Positions 24,889 to 34,843 are shown, numbered from the stretch's first letter. The stretch: DNA of 64,000 bases from CAVLDP01 sp963661945 (GCA_963661945.1 CAVLDP010000002.1:62001-126000); one strand, 5' to 3'. Translations and numbers: made by a program. The notes: generated from the letters alone by a model not told the origin.

Positions 24889-24904
24889 AAATGATTTATA
24901 AATT

Positions 24905-26116
24905 CTACAAAGACGTACGAACAAGCTTTGGCTTATATCCAGCCTGATCTAGCACTTCAAGAATACGTTCCTTATGTTCCGTACCAAAAGCTTCCAAAGT
25001 AATCCTGAGTTCAACCGCAGCATTACGATTGGTTGATACAAACTGATTATGCTCAAGTTTAATAACATTTCCCTGCTCGGATGCAATTGTCTGGCTTACA
25101 GCTGCAAGCTGACCTGGCTTATCCGGAAGTAAAACAGACACAGTGAAGATACGATCTCTGAAAATAAGTCCCTGTTGAACTACAGATGACATAGTTATTA
25201 CATCCATGTTACCGCCACTTAAGATAGAGACAATGTTCTTGCCCTTCACGCCAAGCTTATCAACTGCAGCAACGGTAAGCAGGCCAGAATTCTCCACAAC
25301 CATCTTATGATTCTCGACCATATCAAGGAATGATACGATTAGTTCATCATCATCTACAGTAACAATCTGATCCAAGTTCTTCTGAATATATGGGAAAATA
25401 TTCTTACCAGGAGTCTTCACTGCTGTACCATCTGCGATAGTACTTACTGATGGAAGTGTCGTCACATCTCCCTTCTTCAGGGATTCCTGCATACAATTTG
25501 CGCCTGCAGGTTCCACGCCAATTACTTTAATCTTTGGATTAATCAGCTTAGCAAGCGTTGATACGCCGGTAGCAAGTCCGCCGCCACCGATTGGAACCAG
25601 GATATAATCCACAAGCGGAAGCTCCTTTATGATTTCCATGGCTATGGTTCCCTGACCAGTCGCTACAGCCAAATCATCAAATGGATGAATAAAGGTATAA
25701 CCATGTTCCTCAGCAAGCTTATAAGCATATTCGCAAGCCTCATCGTAGACGTCTCCATAGAGCACTACTTCTGCACCATAACTCTTGGTTCGATTCACCT
25801 TAATCAGGGGGGTTGTCGTTGGCATCACAATAAGAGCCTTCACGCCAAATTTCTTAGCCGCATAAGCTACTCCTTGGGCGTGATTACCAGCAGAGGCCGT
25901 AATTAAGCCTCTCCTTCGCTCTTCCTCTGACAATGTTGAAATCTTGTAATAAGCGCCTCTTACCTTATATGCACCAGTAAACTGCATATTTTCTGGTTTC
26001 AGATAGACCTTATTACCTGTCTTCTCGCTGAGATACTCACTATAGATTAGCTTTGTCTCCAGTGTTACCTCACTGACAGCCTTACATGCTTCATCAAAAT
26101 CCTTTTTCGTTAACAT
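24905..26116 (-). CDS. ilvA: Threonine ammonia-lyase with C-terminal ACT domain
   Basis: This PLP enzyme deaminates threonine to 2-oxobutanoate, feeding isoleucine synthesis or anaerobic threonine breakdown. The 403-residue protein has the PLP lysine in QFTGAYKVRGA, the glycine-rich PLP phosphate cup GGGGLATG, and a single ACT domain in the last 80 residues. This length and one ACT domain match the shorter clostridial form rather than the long two-ACT IlvA. It lies 42 nt after ftsY, with no terminator between. Confidence 0.92.
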   Translation of the reverse strand: MLTKKDFDEACKAVSEVTLETKLIYSEYLSEKTGNKVYLKPENMQFTGAYKVRGAYYKISTLSEEERRRGLITASAGNHAQGVAYAAKKFGVKALIVMPTTTPLIKVNRTKSYGAEVVLYGDVYDEACEYAYKLAEEHGYTFIHPFDDLAVATGQGTIAMEIIKELPLVDYILVPIGGGGLATGVSTLAKLINPKIKVIGVEPAGANCMQESLKKGDVTTLPSVSTIADGTAVKTPGKNIFPYIQKNLDQIVTVDDDELIVSFLDMVENHKMVVENSGLLTVAAVDKLGVKGKNIVSILSGGNMDVITMSSVVQQGLIFRDRIFTVSVLLPDKPGQLAAVSQTIASEQGNVIKLEHNQFVSTNRNAAVELRITLEAFGTEHKERILEVLDQAGYKPKLVRTSL

Positions 26117-26158
26117 CTTTTTTCCTTCTTTTCCTTTTATTTCTAGTATTTCTTGCCA

Positions 26159-27076
26159 TTATTCTTCGGAAAGAAATAATGCATCCACAAATTCTTCGGC
26201 ATTAAATTTCTCAAGATCTTCGATCTTCTCGCCGACACCAATATACTTAACCGGTACGCCAAGCTCCGCTTGTACTGCAATTGCAATTCCACCCTTTGCA
26301 GTTCCATCCATCTTCGTTAGGACAATACCACTTACATCTGTAACCTCTGAGAATTCCTTTGCCTGATTCAGAGCATTCTGACCAGTTGTAGCATCAAGAA
26401 CAATCAAGGTCTCGCGAAACGCCTCTGGATACTGCTCATCAATAATGCGATTCATCTTGCGAAGTTCTTCCATAAGATTCTTCTTGTTATGAAGTCTACC
26501 AGCCGTATCAATGAGTAAGATATCTGTATTTCTGGCCTTTGCCGCCTGAAGCGCATCATATACAACAGAAGATGGATCTGCACCTTCTGGAGCTCCAATT
26601 AGATCAACAGACGACCGATTCGCCCATTCCTGCAGCTGGTCTTTTGCTGCAGCGCGGAAGGTATCTCCAGCCGCAAGCAGCACCTTCTTACCATTTGCCT
26701 TGAATTTGGATGCCAGTTTACCAATCGTTGTAGTCTTTCCAACGCCATTCACGCCAACTACGAGAATTACTGACTTACGATTTTCAAATTCGTAAGCTGC
26801 CTCCCCAAGGTCCATCTGTTCGCGGATCGAGTCAATGAGAAGTTGCCTGCAATCTGCCGGCTCCTTAATTTTTTCCTTCTTAACTCGCTCTCTTAGGTCA
26901 TCAAGTATTGCTTCTGTCGTACGAACACCAATGTCTCCCATAATAAGGACTTCTTCTAATTCTTCATAGAAATCATCATCAATATTCGTAAAGCCTCGGA
27001 AGACATAATCCATATTCTTAACAAAGCCATCTCTGGTCTTCGTCAAGCCATCAATTAACTTCTGAAAAAATCCCAT
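26159..27076 (-). CDS. ftsY: Signal recognition particle receptor FtsY
   Basis: FtsY is the membrane-associated receptor GTPase for Ffh. The 305-residue protein is nearly all NG domain, with G1 GVNGVGKTTTIGKLA, DTAGRLHNKKNLM, and TKMDGTAKGG. The acidic A domain of enterobacterial FtsY is absent, as usual in Firmicutes. It is 2 nt downstream of smc. Confidence 0.97.
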   Translation of the reverse strand: MGFFQKLIDGLTKTRDGFVKNMDYVFRGFTNIDDDFYEELEEVLIMGDIGVRTTEAILDDLRERVKKEKIKEPADCRQLLIDSIREQMDLGEAAYEFENRKSVILVVGVNGVGKTTTIGKLASKFKANGKKVLLAAGDTFRAAAKDQLQEWANRSSVDLIGAPEGADPSSVVYDALQAAKARNTDILLIDTAGRLHNKKNLMEELRKMNRIIDEQYPEAFRETLIVLDATTGQNALNQAKEFSEVTDVSGIVLTKMDGTAKGGIAIAVQAELGVPVKYIGVGEKIEDLEKFNAEEFVDALFLSEE

Positions 27077-27078
27077 AA

Positions 27079-30000
27079 TTAATCATCCAAATCATTCTCA
27101 ATTAAGTTAACAGATACTAGTGTAGATACACCCTTTTCCTGCATGGTAATACCGAAGAGTCGATCTGCAGCATTCATAGTGCCTCGTCTATGAGTAATGA
27201 TAATAAACTGCGTATTCTTGGTCAACTTATGAAGGTATTTGGCAAAGCGATCTACATTTGAGTCATCCAGCGCTGCTTCAATCTCATCCAATAAGCAGAA
27301 TGGAGATGGCTTCAGATTCTGGATTGCAAATAATAATGCAATTGCAGTAAGAGACTTCTCACCACCAGATAACTGCATCATATTCTGTAATTTCTTGCCA
27401 GGTGGCTGAGCAATAATACGTATTCCTGTCTCGAGAACATCTTCACCTTCTACAAGTTCAAGCGTTCCCTTACCACCACCGAAGAGTTCCTTAAATGCCT
27501 TATCAAACTCTCTTTGAATATCTGCAAAGCCCTTGGTAAATTGCTCGCGCATACCCTTATCGAGTTCATCAATAATAGCAACCAGCGACTCTTCCGCCTC
27601 AATCAAATCATCATGCTGTCCCTTGAGGAATTCATATCTCTCAGAGATTTCCTTATATTCCTCAATAGCATTTACATTGACATTTCCCATGCGGCGAATT
27701 TCATCCTTGATAGATGAAATCTGCTTCTTCATAGAAGGAAGATCTGAATATTCCTCATTCTTAAGTTCCATCGCATGATGAAGCGTAAGCTCATATTCTT
27801 CCCACATGTAATTGTTCTGATATTCGATGGAATCCTGCGTCCTATCTCTCTGAGAATTCAAGCGATAAATTTCTTTATCTAATTCATTGATTCGATTGGA
27901 CACTTCTTCTCTCTTTGTGAAGAAGCCCTTATAGGAAGCATTCATTTCTTCCTTCTGCTTCTGTGCCTCTAAAAGGCTTGCAGCAAGACCACCTTCATTT
28001 TCATCGGCAGCAAGAATTGTCTTTCGAATTTCCTCGATATCATTCTTTTTCTTAGCCACCTCATCCTTGGAAAGCTTGGCTTCATCAAGAAGGCTTGCAA
28101 TATTTGAATTATCCTTATCAATCTCAGATAAAAGTCGATTTATGTTCTCGTCTGCAAATTCAACCTTCTGTCTTGCATTTGCTTCTTCAATCTGAATCTC
28201 AGATAAGGTTCGAGAAGAAGAGGTCTCCATATAAGTTTTCTCATCCAAGCATTTCTGGAATTCTGCTATCTCTTCCTTCAGCTCAAGCTCTTTTACGTCT
28301 GCATGTTCCATCTCTGCCTGAATAGACTTATTCCCAGCATGAATATCGTTAATCTCAGAGTCAATGTTCTTCGATTCTTCATTAAGAGAAGCATATTTCT
28401 CTTCTGAACGCTCTACCTGTTCCTTGGCACGGGCAAGATTAAGTCCAGCCGTATTTCGAACGAGGGCCTGATCTGAAATCGCCTTAGAAGTCTCAGAAAT
28501 GTCATCCTCTACAAGAGAGAGGGCAACATCCTGCTCTTCCAGATGCTTCTTCAAATCAGAGAGCTCACCCTGAAGCTTCTTAAGCTCAGACTCTAAATCC
28601 TCAATCTCTCTCTTTCGTCCCAAAAGATTCGATGAATTCTTGAAGGCTCCACCTGTCATAGAACCACCAGGGCTTAGATATTCTCCCTCTAATGTCACTA
28701 TATGAAGGGAATAATGATTCTTCTTAGCAAGTGCCAGTGCATGATCAATTGTGTCACATACAATCACTCTTCCAAGTAAATAAGAAATAACGCCTTCGTA
28801 TTTCGAATCAGACTTCACAAGAGTAGAGGCAAGGCCAAGCACACCAGCTTCTGATAAAGCATCCTCATTCTTGAATCTGCCCTTTCCATCAACAGAAGTA
28901 ATCGGAAGGAAGGTAGCCCTTCCTGCTCGATTCTGCTTCAGGTACTGGATCATTTCCTTCGCAGTCTTCTCATCTTCCGTGACGATATTCTGAATGTTTC
29001 CACCAAGAGCAGTCTCAATGGCAATCTCATATTTCTTCTCTACAGATATGAGATCAGAAATTACGCCAATAATCTTAGGATTCTTATCCTTCTGTTCCAT
29101 AACGCGACGAATACTATTTCCATATCCATCATAACGCTCTGCTATGTTCTGTAAGGATTCTAATTTGGATTTCTTCTGCTGAACGAGCTCTGACATCTTA
29201 GTCCTGTCTTCTGCAGCTTTCATCCGCTTCAGTCGAAGATCTGTCTTCTTCTGATCCAATTCCTTGAGACTATCTTCAAGCTTCTCATAAATGGAATTTG
29301 CCTCGTTATATGCCTTCTCACATTCTTTTAGTTCATCAAGAAGTCCCTTTTCCTCTGTCTTAGACTGAAGAATACGCTGTGTGAGTTCCGCCTTACGAAT
29401 ATTGGTCTGTTCCAGCATTGTCTGGAAATGCTGTTCCTTAGACTTGATATTCGCCTTCTCATTGAGCAGACGCATAATCTCCTGATTGTTCTTCTCAATG
29501 CCATCATTACATCTATGAATTTCAGACTGCAAATTAGAATATTCATCCTTCACCTTAGACAGACGATCTAAGACTTCTTCTAATTGCTTCTTGAGAGTAT
29601 TCTTCTCCTCCTGGAAATCAGATAGCTGCTTCTCGTGCTCTTCCTTCTCAAGCTCCATGACAGCCTGTCTTGCAGCTAAGCTATCATCTGATGCTTCAGC
29701 AGCCTTGATTTGCTCCTCTAAGATATTAATCTGGTTCTCAAGTTTGGACTTTGTAACAGTAGTCTGACTTTGTTCCTGGCGAATTGATTCAATTTTTGCA
29801 TCAATTTCTTCAATTTGCTTTTCCAGTGAAGCATAGGTAAGACGAATCTCTTCCTGCTTCTTTCGATTCTCATTTAACTCATTCTCAGCAATCTGACCAT
29901 TCTTCGTAATCTCATCAAGCTGCTTAGAAAGACGATCCACCTCAAGAAGAAACATATTAACATCTAAGGTCTTAAGTTCTTCTTTTCGCTTAAGATATAA

Positions 30001-30639
30001 TTTGGCGGTTTCCGACTGTCTCTCGAGTGGTCCAACCTGGCGCTCAAGTTCTAGGAGAATATCATTTACACGAACTAGATTTTCTCTCTCACTCTCTAAC
30101 TTCTTAACGGTAGCTGCCTTACGCTTCTTGAATTTGACGATACCTACAGCCTCATCAAAGAGCTCACGTCGTTCTTCCGGCTTACCAGACAAGATCTTCT
30201 CAATCTGACCCTGTCCAATAATGGAATAGCCTTCCTTACCAATACCAGTATCGTAGAAAAGCTCATTAACATCCTTAAGACGACATGGAATACCATTCAG
30301 AAGATACTCGCTCTCGCCAGATCGATAAACTCGTCTTGCAATGGTGACCTCGTCAAAATCAACAGGAAGAGTATGGTCCGCATTATCCATGGTAATTGCT
30401 ACATATGCATAAGATAATGGCTTACGATTCTCCGTACCGGCAAAGATGATATCCTGCATGGAGGCGCCTCTTAGCTGCTTGGCACTCTGCTCGCCAAGTA
30501 CCCAGCGTACCGCATCCGATACATTACTCTTTCCTGAACCATTTGGTCCTACAATACCTGTGATTCCATTATGAAAATCAAAGACAATTTTATTTGCAAA
30601 GGACTTAAATCCATGCATTTCAATACTTTTAAGATACAT
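27079..30639 (-). CDS. smc: Chromosome segregation ATPase SMC
   Basis: SMC is the core of bacterial condensin and compacts and segregates chromosomes. The 1186-residue protein has Walker A GPNGSGKSN near residue 32, two long coiled coils flanking a Gly-rich hinge (about 505-680), the ABC signature LSGGEKSLTAIA and Walker B FCLLDEIEAALDD near the C terminus. Order and length are typical. The rnc-smc-ftsY arrangement is the standard Firmicute cluster, with rnc 9 nt upstream. Confidence 0.98.
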   Translation of the reverse strand: MYLKSIEMHGFKSFANKIVFDFHNGITGIVGPNGSGKSNVSDAVRWVLGEQSAKQLRGASMQDIIFAGTENRKPLSYAYVAITMDNADHTLPVDFDEVTIARRVYRSGESEYLLNGIPCRLKDVNELFYDTGIGKEGYSIIGQGQIEKILSGKPEERRELFDEAVGIVKFKKRKAATVKKLESERENLVRVNDILLELERQVGPLERQSETAKLYLKRKEELKTLDVNMFLLEVDRLSKQLDEITKNGQIAENELNENRKKQEEIRLTYASLEKQIEEIDAKIESIRQEQSQTTVTKSKLENQINILEEQIKAAEASDDSLAARQAVMELEKEEHEKQLSDFQEEKNTLKKQLEEVLDRLSKVKDEYSNLQSEIHRCNDGIEKNNQEIMRLLNEKANIKSKEQHFQTMLEQTNIRKAELTQRILQSKTEEKGLLDELKECEKAYNEANSIYEKLEDSLKELDQKKTDLRLKRMKAAEDRTKMSELVQQKKSKLESLQNIAERYDGYGNSIRRVMEQKDKNPKIIGVISDLISVEKKYEIAIETALGGNIQNIVTEDEKTAKEMIQYLKQNRAGRATFLPITSVDGKGRFKNEDALSEAGVLGLASTLVKSDSKYEGVISYLLGRVIVCDTIDHALALAKKNHYSLHIVTLEGEYLSPGGSMTGGAFKNSSNLLGRKREIEDLESELKKLQGELSDLKKHLEEQDVALSLVEDDISETSKAISDQALVRNTAGLNLARAKEQVERSEEKYASLNEESKNIDSEINDIHAGNKSIQAEMEHADVKELELKEEIAEFQKCLDEKTYMETSSSRTLSEIQIEEANARQKVEFADENINRLLSEIDKDNSNIASLLDEAKLSKDEVAKKKNDIEEIRKTILAADENEGGLAASLLEAQKQKEEMNASYKGFFTKREEVSNRINELDKEIYRLNSQRDRTQDSIEYQNNYMWEEYELTLHHAMELKNEEYSDLPSMKKQISSIKDEIRRMGNVNVNAIEEYKEISERYEFLKGQHDDLIEAEESLVAIIDELDKGMREQFTKGFADIQREFDKAFKELFGGGKGTLELVEGEDVLETGIRIIAQPPGKKLQNMMQLSGGEKSLTAIALLFAIQNLKPSPFCLLDEIEAALDDSNVDRFAKYLHKLTKNTQFIIITHRRGTMNAADRLFGITMQEKGVSTLVSVNLIENDLDD

Positions 30640-30648
30640 AAAAACCCT

Positions 30649-31344
30649 CTAATTGTTATTTGCCTGGCTCTTCAGATAGAGAAGCGCCGCATAAGCAGCC
30701 TGTTGCTCTGCAGCCTTCTTGGAGCTGCCGCTGCCTTGTCCAAGAATACTATCTCCAACCCTGGCTGATACAGTAAATGTCTTCGCATGATCTGGTCCTT
30801 CTTCCCTTTCGAGGACATACTCTAGTGGCTTATCATGCATGGCCTGAATCTTCTCCTGAAGTATGGTCTTACAATCATGAAATAGCTTCTTATTCTCAAT
30901 ATCCGTAAGAATAAAACGAAGGATATAGCTCTTCGCCTCTTCCATACCACCATCCAGAAAAATTGCGCCAATGGTAGCCTCTAAGGCATCTGAAAGTACG
31001 GAAGGCCTCATTCTGCCACCCGTCTTATCCTCTCCATGACTAAGGCGAAGATACTTACCAAGCTCAATTTCCTTCGTACAATAAGCAAGCGTAGGCTCAC
31101 AAACGAGACTGGCTCGAAGCCTCGTAAGTTCTCCTTCTGGCACATCAGGATAATTTAAATACAAAAATTCACTAGAAACAACTTCAAGAACTGCATCTCC
31201 TAAAAATTCCAATCTTTCATTATCTGAAAGCTTAGGAAGACGCTTCTCATTCGCATAAGATGAATGAGTCAATGCTTGCTCTAATAAGCTTATGTCTTTA
31301 AACTCATACCCGATTTTCTCTTGAAAATCATCTAACAAATCCAT
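30649..31344 (-). CDS. rnc: Ribonuclease III
   Basis: RNase III cuts double-stranded RNA, including rRNA precursors. The 231-residue protein has the catalytic signature NERLEFLGDAVLE near residue 41 and a C-terminal double-stranded RNA-binding domain ending in a run of SSKKAAEQQAAYAALL. It is complete. A hairpin terminator lies between acpP and rnc, so smc expression may be partly independent of the fatty-acid genes. Confidence 0.98.
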   Translation of the reverse strand: MDLLDDFQEKIGYEFKDISLLEQALTHSSYANEKRLPKLSDNERLEFLGDAVLEVVSSEFLYLNYPDVPEGELTRLRASLVCEPTLAYCTKEIELGKYLRLSHGEDKTGGRMRPSVLSDALEATIGAIFLDGGMEEAKSYILRFILTDIENKKLFHDCKTILQEKIQAMHDKPLEYVLEREEGPDHAKTFTVSARVGDSILGQGSGSSKKAAEQQAAYAALLYLKSQANNN

Positions 31345-31362
31345 AGATTCTCCTTTTCACTC

Positions 31363-31393
31363 AAAAACCCTTCCTGAAGCAGAAAGGGTTTTT
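31363..31393 (-). terminator. Terminator-like hairpin between acpP and rnc
   Basis: On the minus strand AAAAACCCTTTCTG pairs with CAGGAAGGGTTTTT (3-nt loop, one G-T pair), giving a stem ending in a T-run. It lies about 27 nt past the acpP stop. The reverse strand also has a T-run. Confidence 0.8.
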
Positions 31394-31420
31394 AAGCATC
31401 ATTCTATTGAAATAAATCTC

Positions 31421-31651
31421 TTATCCAACTGTCTTCTTAATTAATTCAACAGCATCGCCAACTGTCTTGATTTTCTCAGCCTCATCTGTGTCAACTTCAA
31501 TATGAAGTTCCTCTTCCACACCCATGATAATCTGGAAAACATCCAAAGAATCAGCGCCAAGATCATCGATAAATGTCGTATCTAAGGTAATCTCACCCTG
31601 ATCCACACCAAGTACCTCTGCAATAACTCTAGTTAAAACATCAAACTCCAT
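31421..31651 (-). CDS. acpP: Acyl carrier protein
   Basis: This 76-residue acidic protein carries fatty-acyl chains on a 4'-phosphopantetheine attached to Ser35 in GADSLD. It is complete and typical. It lies 19 nt downstream of plsX, which uses acyl-ACP as its substrate, giving a functional and physical pair. Confidence 0.98.
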   Translation of the reverse strand: MEFDVLTRVIAEVLGVDQGEITLDTTFIDDLGADSLDVFQIIMGVEEELHIEVDTDEAEKIKTVGDAVELIKKTVG

Positions 31652-31670
31652 TGTTTCCTCCTTGTGGCAA

Positions 31671-32681
31671 TTATGCCTCTATATTCATATTCTCACGAAT
31701 TAAGTCATTGACTCTTTGTTCCTTAAATGTAACACACTGAAGAACAGAATTACAAACCTCTTTTGCCTTGGCACTGCCATGTGTCTTAACAACAAGGCCA
31801 TTTAGTCCAAGAAGAGGTGCTCCACCATAATTGGTAGCATCAAATGCCTTTAGGGCTTCCTTGATCGAACCGATAGAAAGAAGCGCTCCTATCTTCGACT
31901 TCAGAGAAGACTTAAAAGCTCCCTTCAGAACGCCAATAAAGGTCTTACTAACGCCTTCATATAATTTCAAAATAACATTTCCAACAAAGGCCTCACAAAC
32001 AATAACATCCGCATAGCCAGATGGGATATCTCTAGCCTCAATGCTGCCTACGAAGTTAATGTCCTTGCATTCCTTAAGAAGTGGAAATGTTTCCTTTACA
32101 AGAGCATTGCCCTTCTCTTCCTCTGCACCGATATTCACAATAGCAACACGAGGTTCCTGAATGTTAAGCACCTTCTCCATATAAATAGAGCCCATTTTAG
32201 CAAATGATACGAGGTGCTCTGGTCTTGCATCAACATTCGCTCCACAATCAATCAGAAGAGAAACGCCCTTCTCCGTAGGAATCAGTGGTGCAAGAGGTGC
32301 TCTCTTGATTCCCTTTTGCTTGCCAACAATCACCTGACCGCCAACAAGAACCGCTCCGGAATTACCCGCAGAAACAAATGCATCTGCCTTGCCATCCTTA
32401 ACTAGATTAAGAGCCACCACAAGAGAAGAATCCTTCTTATGGCGTATCGCATTGACCGGATGTTCCGCTGTCTCAATAATCTCTGATGCTGGAACAATCG
32501 TCACAGCATCCTCAGGATAGGTAAGGCCCTCTAATTCCTTCTTGATCTGATCCTCAAGTCCTACAAAGATAAGATGAATATTCTCATTCTTCTTAAGAGC
32601 CTGTATTCCACCAAGCACGATTTCATGAGGTGCATGATCTCCCCCCATGGCATCTATCGCAACGGTTGTAATATTCTCCAT
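31671..32681 (-). CDS. plsX: Phosphate acyltransferase PlsX
   Basis: PlsX converts acyl-ACP and phosphate to acyl-phosphate, the donor used by PlsY (also in this window). The 336-residue protein starts MENITTVAIDAMGGDHAP, with the conserved AIDAMGGD motif, and contains SAGNSGA. A longer frame to 32786 runs back through the rpmF terminator, while the ATG at 32681 has AGGAGG close by and is preferred. It is upstream of acpP in the fatty-acid/phospholipid cluster. Confidence 0.97.
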   Translation of the reverse strand: MENITTVAIDAMGGDHAPHEIVLGGIQALKKNENIHLIFVGLEDQIKKELEGLTYPEDAVTIVPASEIIETAEHPVNAIRHKKDSSLVVALNLVKDGKADAFVSAGNSGAVLVGGQVIVGKQKGIKRAPLAPLIPTEKGVSLLIDCGANVDARPEHLVSFAKMGSIYMEKVLNIQEPRVAIVNIGAEEEKGNALVKETFPLLKECKDINFVGSIEARDIPSGYADVIVCEAFVGNVILKLYEGVSKTFIGVLKGAFKSSLKSKIGALLSIGSIKEALKAFDATNYGGAPLLGLNGLVVKTHGSAKAKEVCNSVLQCVTFKEQRVNDLIRENMNIEA

Positions 32682-32768
32682 AGAAATCCTCCTGGAAAGA
32701 TTCGTAACTTTAATCATATTACTATAAGAGAAGATTGAAATCAACTTCCATAGAAACGGACAAAAGAA

Positions 32769-32797
32769 AGAAAAAAGACCTCCCAAATGGAAGGCCT
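32769..32797 (-). terminator. Intrinsic terminator after rpmF
   Basis: On the minus strand an 8-bp stem with two G-U pairs (arms 32789-32796 and 32777-32784, 4-nt loop) is followed by six T residues. It lies 24 nt past the rpmF stop, between rpmF and plsX. Confidence 0.8.
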
Positions 32798-32820
32798 TAA
32801 AAATCTTGTATTAGAAATTA

Positions 32821-32997
32821 TTACTGAGCGATAATTTCTTTTTTGTTATAAGAGCCACAGTTCTTGCAAACTCTGTGAGGCATCATTAATTCGCCGCACT
32901 TAGAGCACTTAACTAATGTAGGAGCGCTCATTTTCCAGTTTGCTCTTCTCTTATCTCTTCTTCCCTTGGAAGACTTATTCTTTGGACAAATAGACAT
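32821..32997 (-). CDS. rpmF: 50S ribosomal protein L32
   Basis: This is a 58-residue ribosomal protein found by direct translation. It begins MSICPKNKSSKGRRDKRRANWK and contains the L32 pattern CSKCGELMMPHRVCKNCGSY with four cysteines arranged as a zinc ribbon. The C-positive zinc-binding form is intact. It is between yceD and plsX, the classical yceD-rpmF-plsX order. The AGGAGGT ribosome site for rpmF overlaps the end of yceD. Confidence 0.97.
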   Translation of the reverse strand: MSICPKNKSSKGRRDKRRANWKMSAPTLVKCSKCGELMMPHRVCKNCGSYNKKEIIAQ

Positions 32998-33002
32998 ACC
33001 TG

Positions 33003-33530
33003 TTACACCTCCTTAAACTCATTAAAGACATCTTGGAACGCAGCCATTCTAGGATCAAGTACTGCCCTATCGCATCCGCAATCGCCAAGATTTAAGTTCT
33101 TGCCACATACATGACAAATCCCCTTACAATCTTCCTGGCATAATACTTTAGCTGGCCAGTTAACCAAGATTTCGTCAAAAATCAATCTGTCAGAATCAAT
33201 TTGATGTTCTTCGTAAAATGTATCCTCTTCCTCTTCAGGATCCGTAAGGACCTGTCCATCTAGAAGATTCAACTCTCTAGAAATCTCTACAGGAATATCT
33301 ACCGATACATCTTCCAGACAACGATCACAAGGAATAAATCCATGCAATACTGTGCTGCCAGAAATAACAAGCTTTTTGTCATCTGCATTGGTCAGACGTA
33401 AATCAAATGGCTTCTTTTCAGTTATTGTAAATGTTATGCCCTGATACAAAACCTGGTTCTCACTATAGGAAACCGAGAAAACTTGACTCTTATCTCGATT
33501 TGCTAAAATCTGTTGTACTTCAAGTTTCAT
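33003..33530 (-). CDS. yceD: YceD family protein (DUF177)
   Basis: This 175-residue DUF177 protein is found beside rpmF in most bacteria and has been linked to 23S rRNA accumulation. It has CDRCLEDVSVDI in the middle and a C-terminal cysteine-rich patch (CQEDCKGICHVCGKNLNLGDCGC) that may bind metal. A GTG frame extends to 33548, but the ATG at 33530 has GGAG upstream. It is first in the cluster, just downstream of a consensus promoter. Confidence 0.93.
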   Translation of the reverse strand: MKLEVQQILANRDKSQVFSVSYSENQVLYQGITFTITEKKPFDLRLTNADDKKLVISGSTVLHGFIPCDRCLEDVSVDIPVEISRELNLLDGQVLTDPEEEEDTFYEEHQIDSDRLIFDEILVNWPAKVLCQEDCKGICHVCGKNLNLGDCGCDRAVLDPRMAAFQDVFNEFKEV

Positions 33531-33557
33531 CTTGGCACTCCAATTCACACTCTGTCA

Positions 33558-33586
33558 ATTATACATATGCAACAGCATATTGTCAA
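33558..33586 (-). promoter_or_regulatory. Consensus promoter for yceD-rpmF-plsX-acpP
   Basis: On the minus strand TTGACA (33581-33586), a 17-nt spacer and TATAAT (33558-33563) match both consensus hexamers exactly. The spacer is itself a palindrome, ATATGC-TGTT-GCATAT, which might be an operator. Confidence 0.93.
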
Positions 33587-33594
33587 CGACTAAT

Positions 33595-34782
33595 TTATAC
33601 TAATGCAGCAGTCTCTCTTGCAATAGCAAGTTCCTCATTTGTAGGAATTACATATACAGAAACCTTGGAATCTTCTGTAGAAATAAGAGCCTCATCATGA
33701 GCATTATTATTTGCTTCCTTATTCACGGTAATTCCGAGATAACCGAAGTACTCAAGCACCTTCTCACGGATGAAGGCATTATTCTCACCAACACCAGCTG
33801 TAAATGCAATCACATCTACACCATTCATTGCAGCAACATATGAACCAACATACTTAGCAACACGGTAGCAGAATGCATCAAGTGCCATTGTAGCCTGCTC
33901 ATTACCATCAGCTGATGCTGCAAGGACATCACGGAAGTCTGAAGAAATGCCAGAAAGTCCAAGCATACCAGACTGCTTATTCAGCATAGTAACAACCTGT
34001 GATAAATCCATGCCTTCCTTCTTGCCAATAAATTCAAGAGCAGAAGGATCTACATCTCCTGAACGAGTTCCCATAATCAGTCCCTCAAGTGGAGAAAGTC
34101 CCATAGAAGTATCTACAGAAACACCATTCATAACAGCACTGATAGATGCACCATTTCCAAGGTGACATACAATCGTCTTAACATCATCGTATGACTTACC
34201 AGCAAGCTCAGCTGCTCTCTTAGATACGAAGCTATGACTTGTACCGTGGAAGCCATAACGACGAACCTTGTAATCCTCATAATACTTGTAAGGTACTGCA
34301 TACATATAAGCCTTCGCTGGCATGTTTGCATGGAAAGCTGTATCAAATACACCAACCATAGGAACATTTGGCATAAGCTCACGGCAAGCGTTAATGCCAA
34401 TAATATTGGCAGGATTATGAAGTGGAGCTAAATCATTGCATGAAGCAACAACATCTAACACCTCATCTGTAATAAGAACAGATTCCTTGAATGCCTCTCC
34501 ACCATGTACAATACGATGACCAACAGCATCAATTTCATCAAGGCTCTTCAGAACGCCTGTCTTGTCATTGGTCAGAGCATCAAGAACAAACTTGATTGCC
34601 TCAAGATGTGTAGGCATAGAAAGCTCAGACACTTCCTTCTCACCACCAGCTGGTGTGTACTGAAGTACGCCGTCAATACCAATTCTCTCACAAAGTCCTT
34701 TAGCAAGAACCTGCTCAGATACAGAATCGATGACCTGATACTTCAGAGATGAACTACCACAGTTAATTACTAAAATCTGCAT
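33595..34782 (-). CDS. ackA: Acetate kinase
   Basis: Acetate kinase makes ATP and acetate from acetyl phosphate, the usual end of fermentation in anaerobes. The 395-residue protein has the phosphate-binding N terminus NCGSSSLKYQ, the GHRIVHGG, and the later motifs for the ASKHA fold. The partner phosphotransacetylase is not in this window. Its promoter lies at 34844-34872, divergent from tmcAL. No terminator is seen between ackA and the yceD promoter. Confidence 0.98.
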   Translation of the reverse strand: MQILVINCGSSSLKYQVIDSVSEQVLAKGLCERIGIDGVLQYTPAGGEKEVSELSMPTHLEAIKFVLDALTNDKTGVLKSLDEIDAVGHRIVHGGEAFKESVLITDEVLDVVASCNDLAPLHNPANIIGINACRELMPNVPMVGVFDTAFHANMPAKAYMYAVPYKYYEDYKVRRYGFHGTSHSFVSKRAAELAGKSYDDVKTIVCHLGNGASISAVMNGVSVDTSMGLSPLEGLIMGTRSGDVDPSALEFIGKKEGMDLSQVVTMLNKQSGMLGLSGISSDFRDVLAASADGNEQATMALDAFCYRVAKYVGSYVAAMNGVDVIAFTAGVGENNAFIREKVLEYFGYLGITVNKEANNNAHDEALISTEDSKVSVYVIPTNEELAIARETAALV

Positions 34783-34843
34783 AAATGAATCCTTCTTTCT
34801 CTTATAATAAATGTTAAAAATAAAAACAGTTTAAGCCTCTACG

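Noticed and set aside
32682..32786. N-terminal extension of PlsX
   Set aside because: It runs through the rpmF terminator and lacks conservation; the ATG at 32681 has a strong ribosome site.
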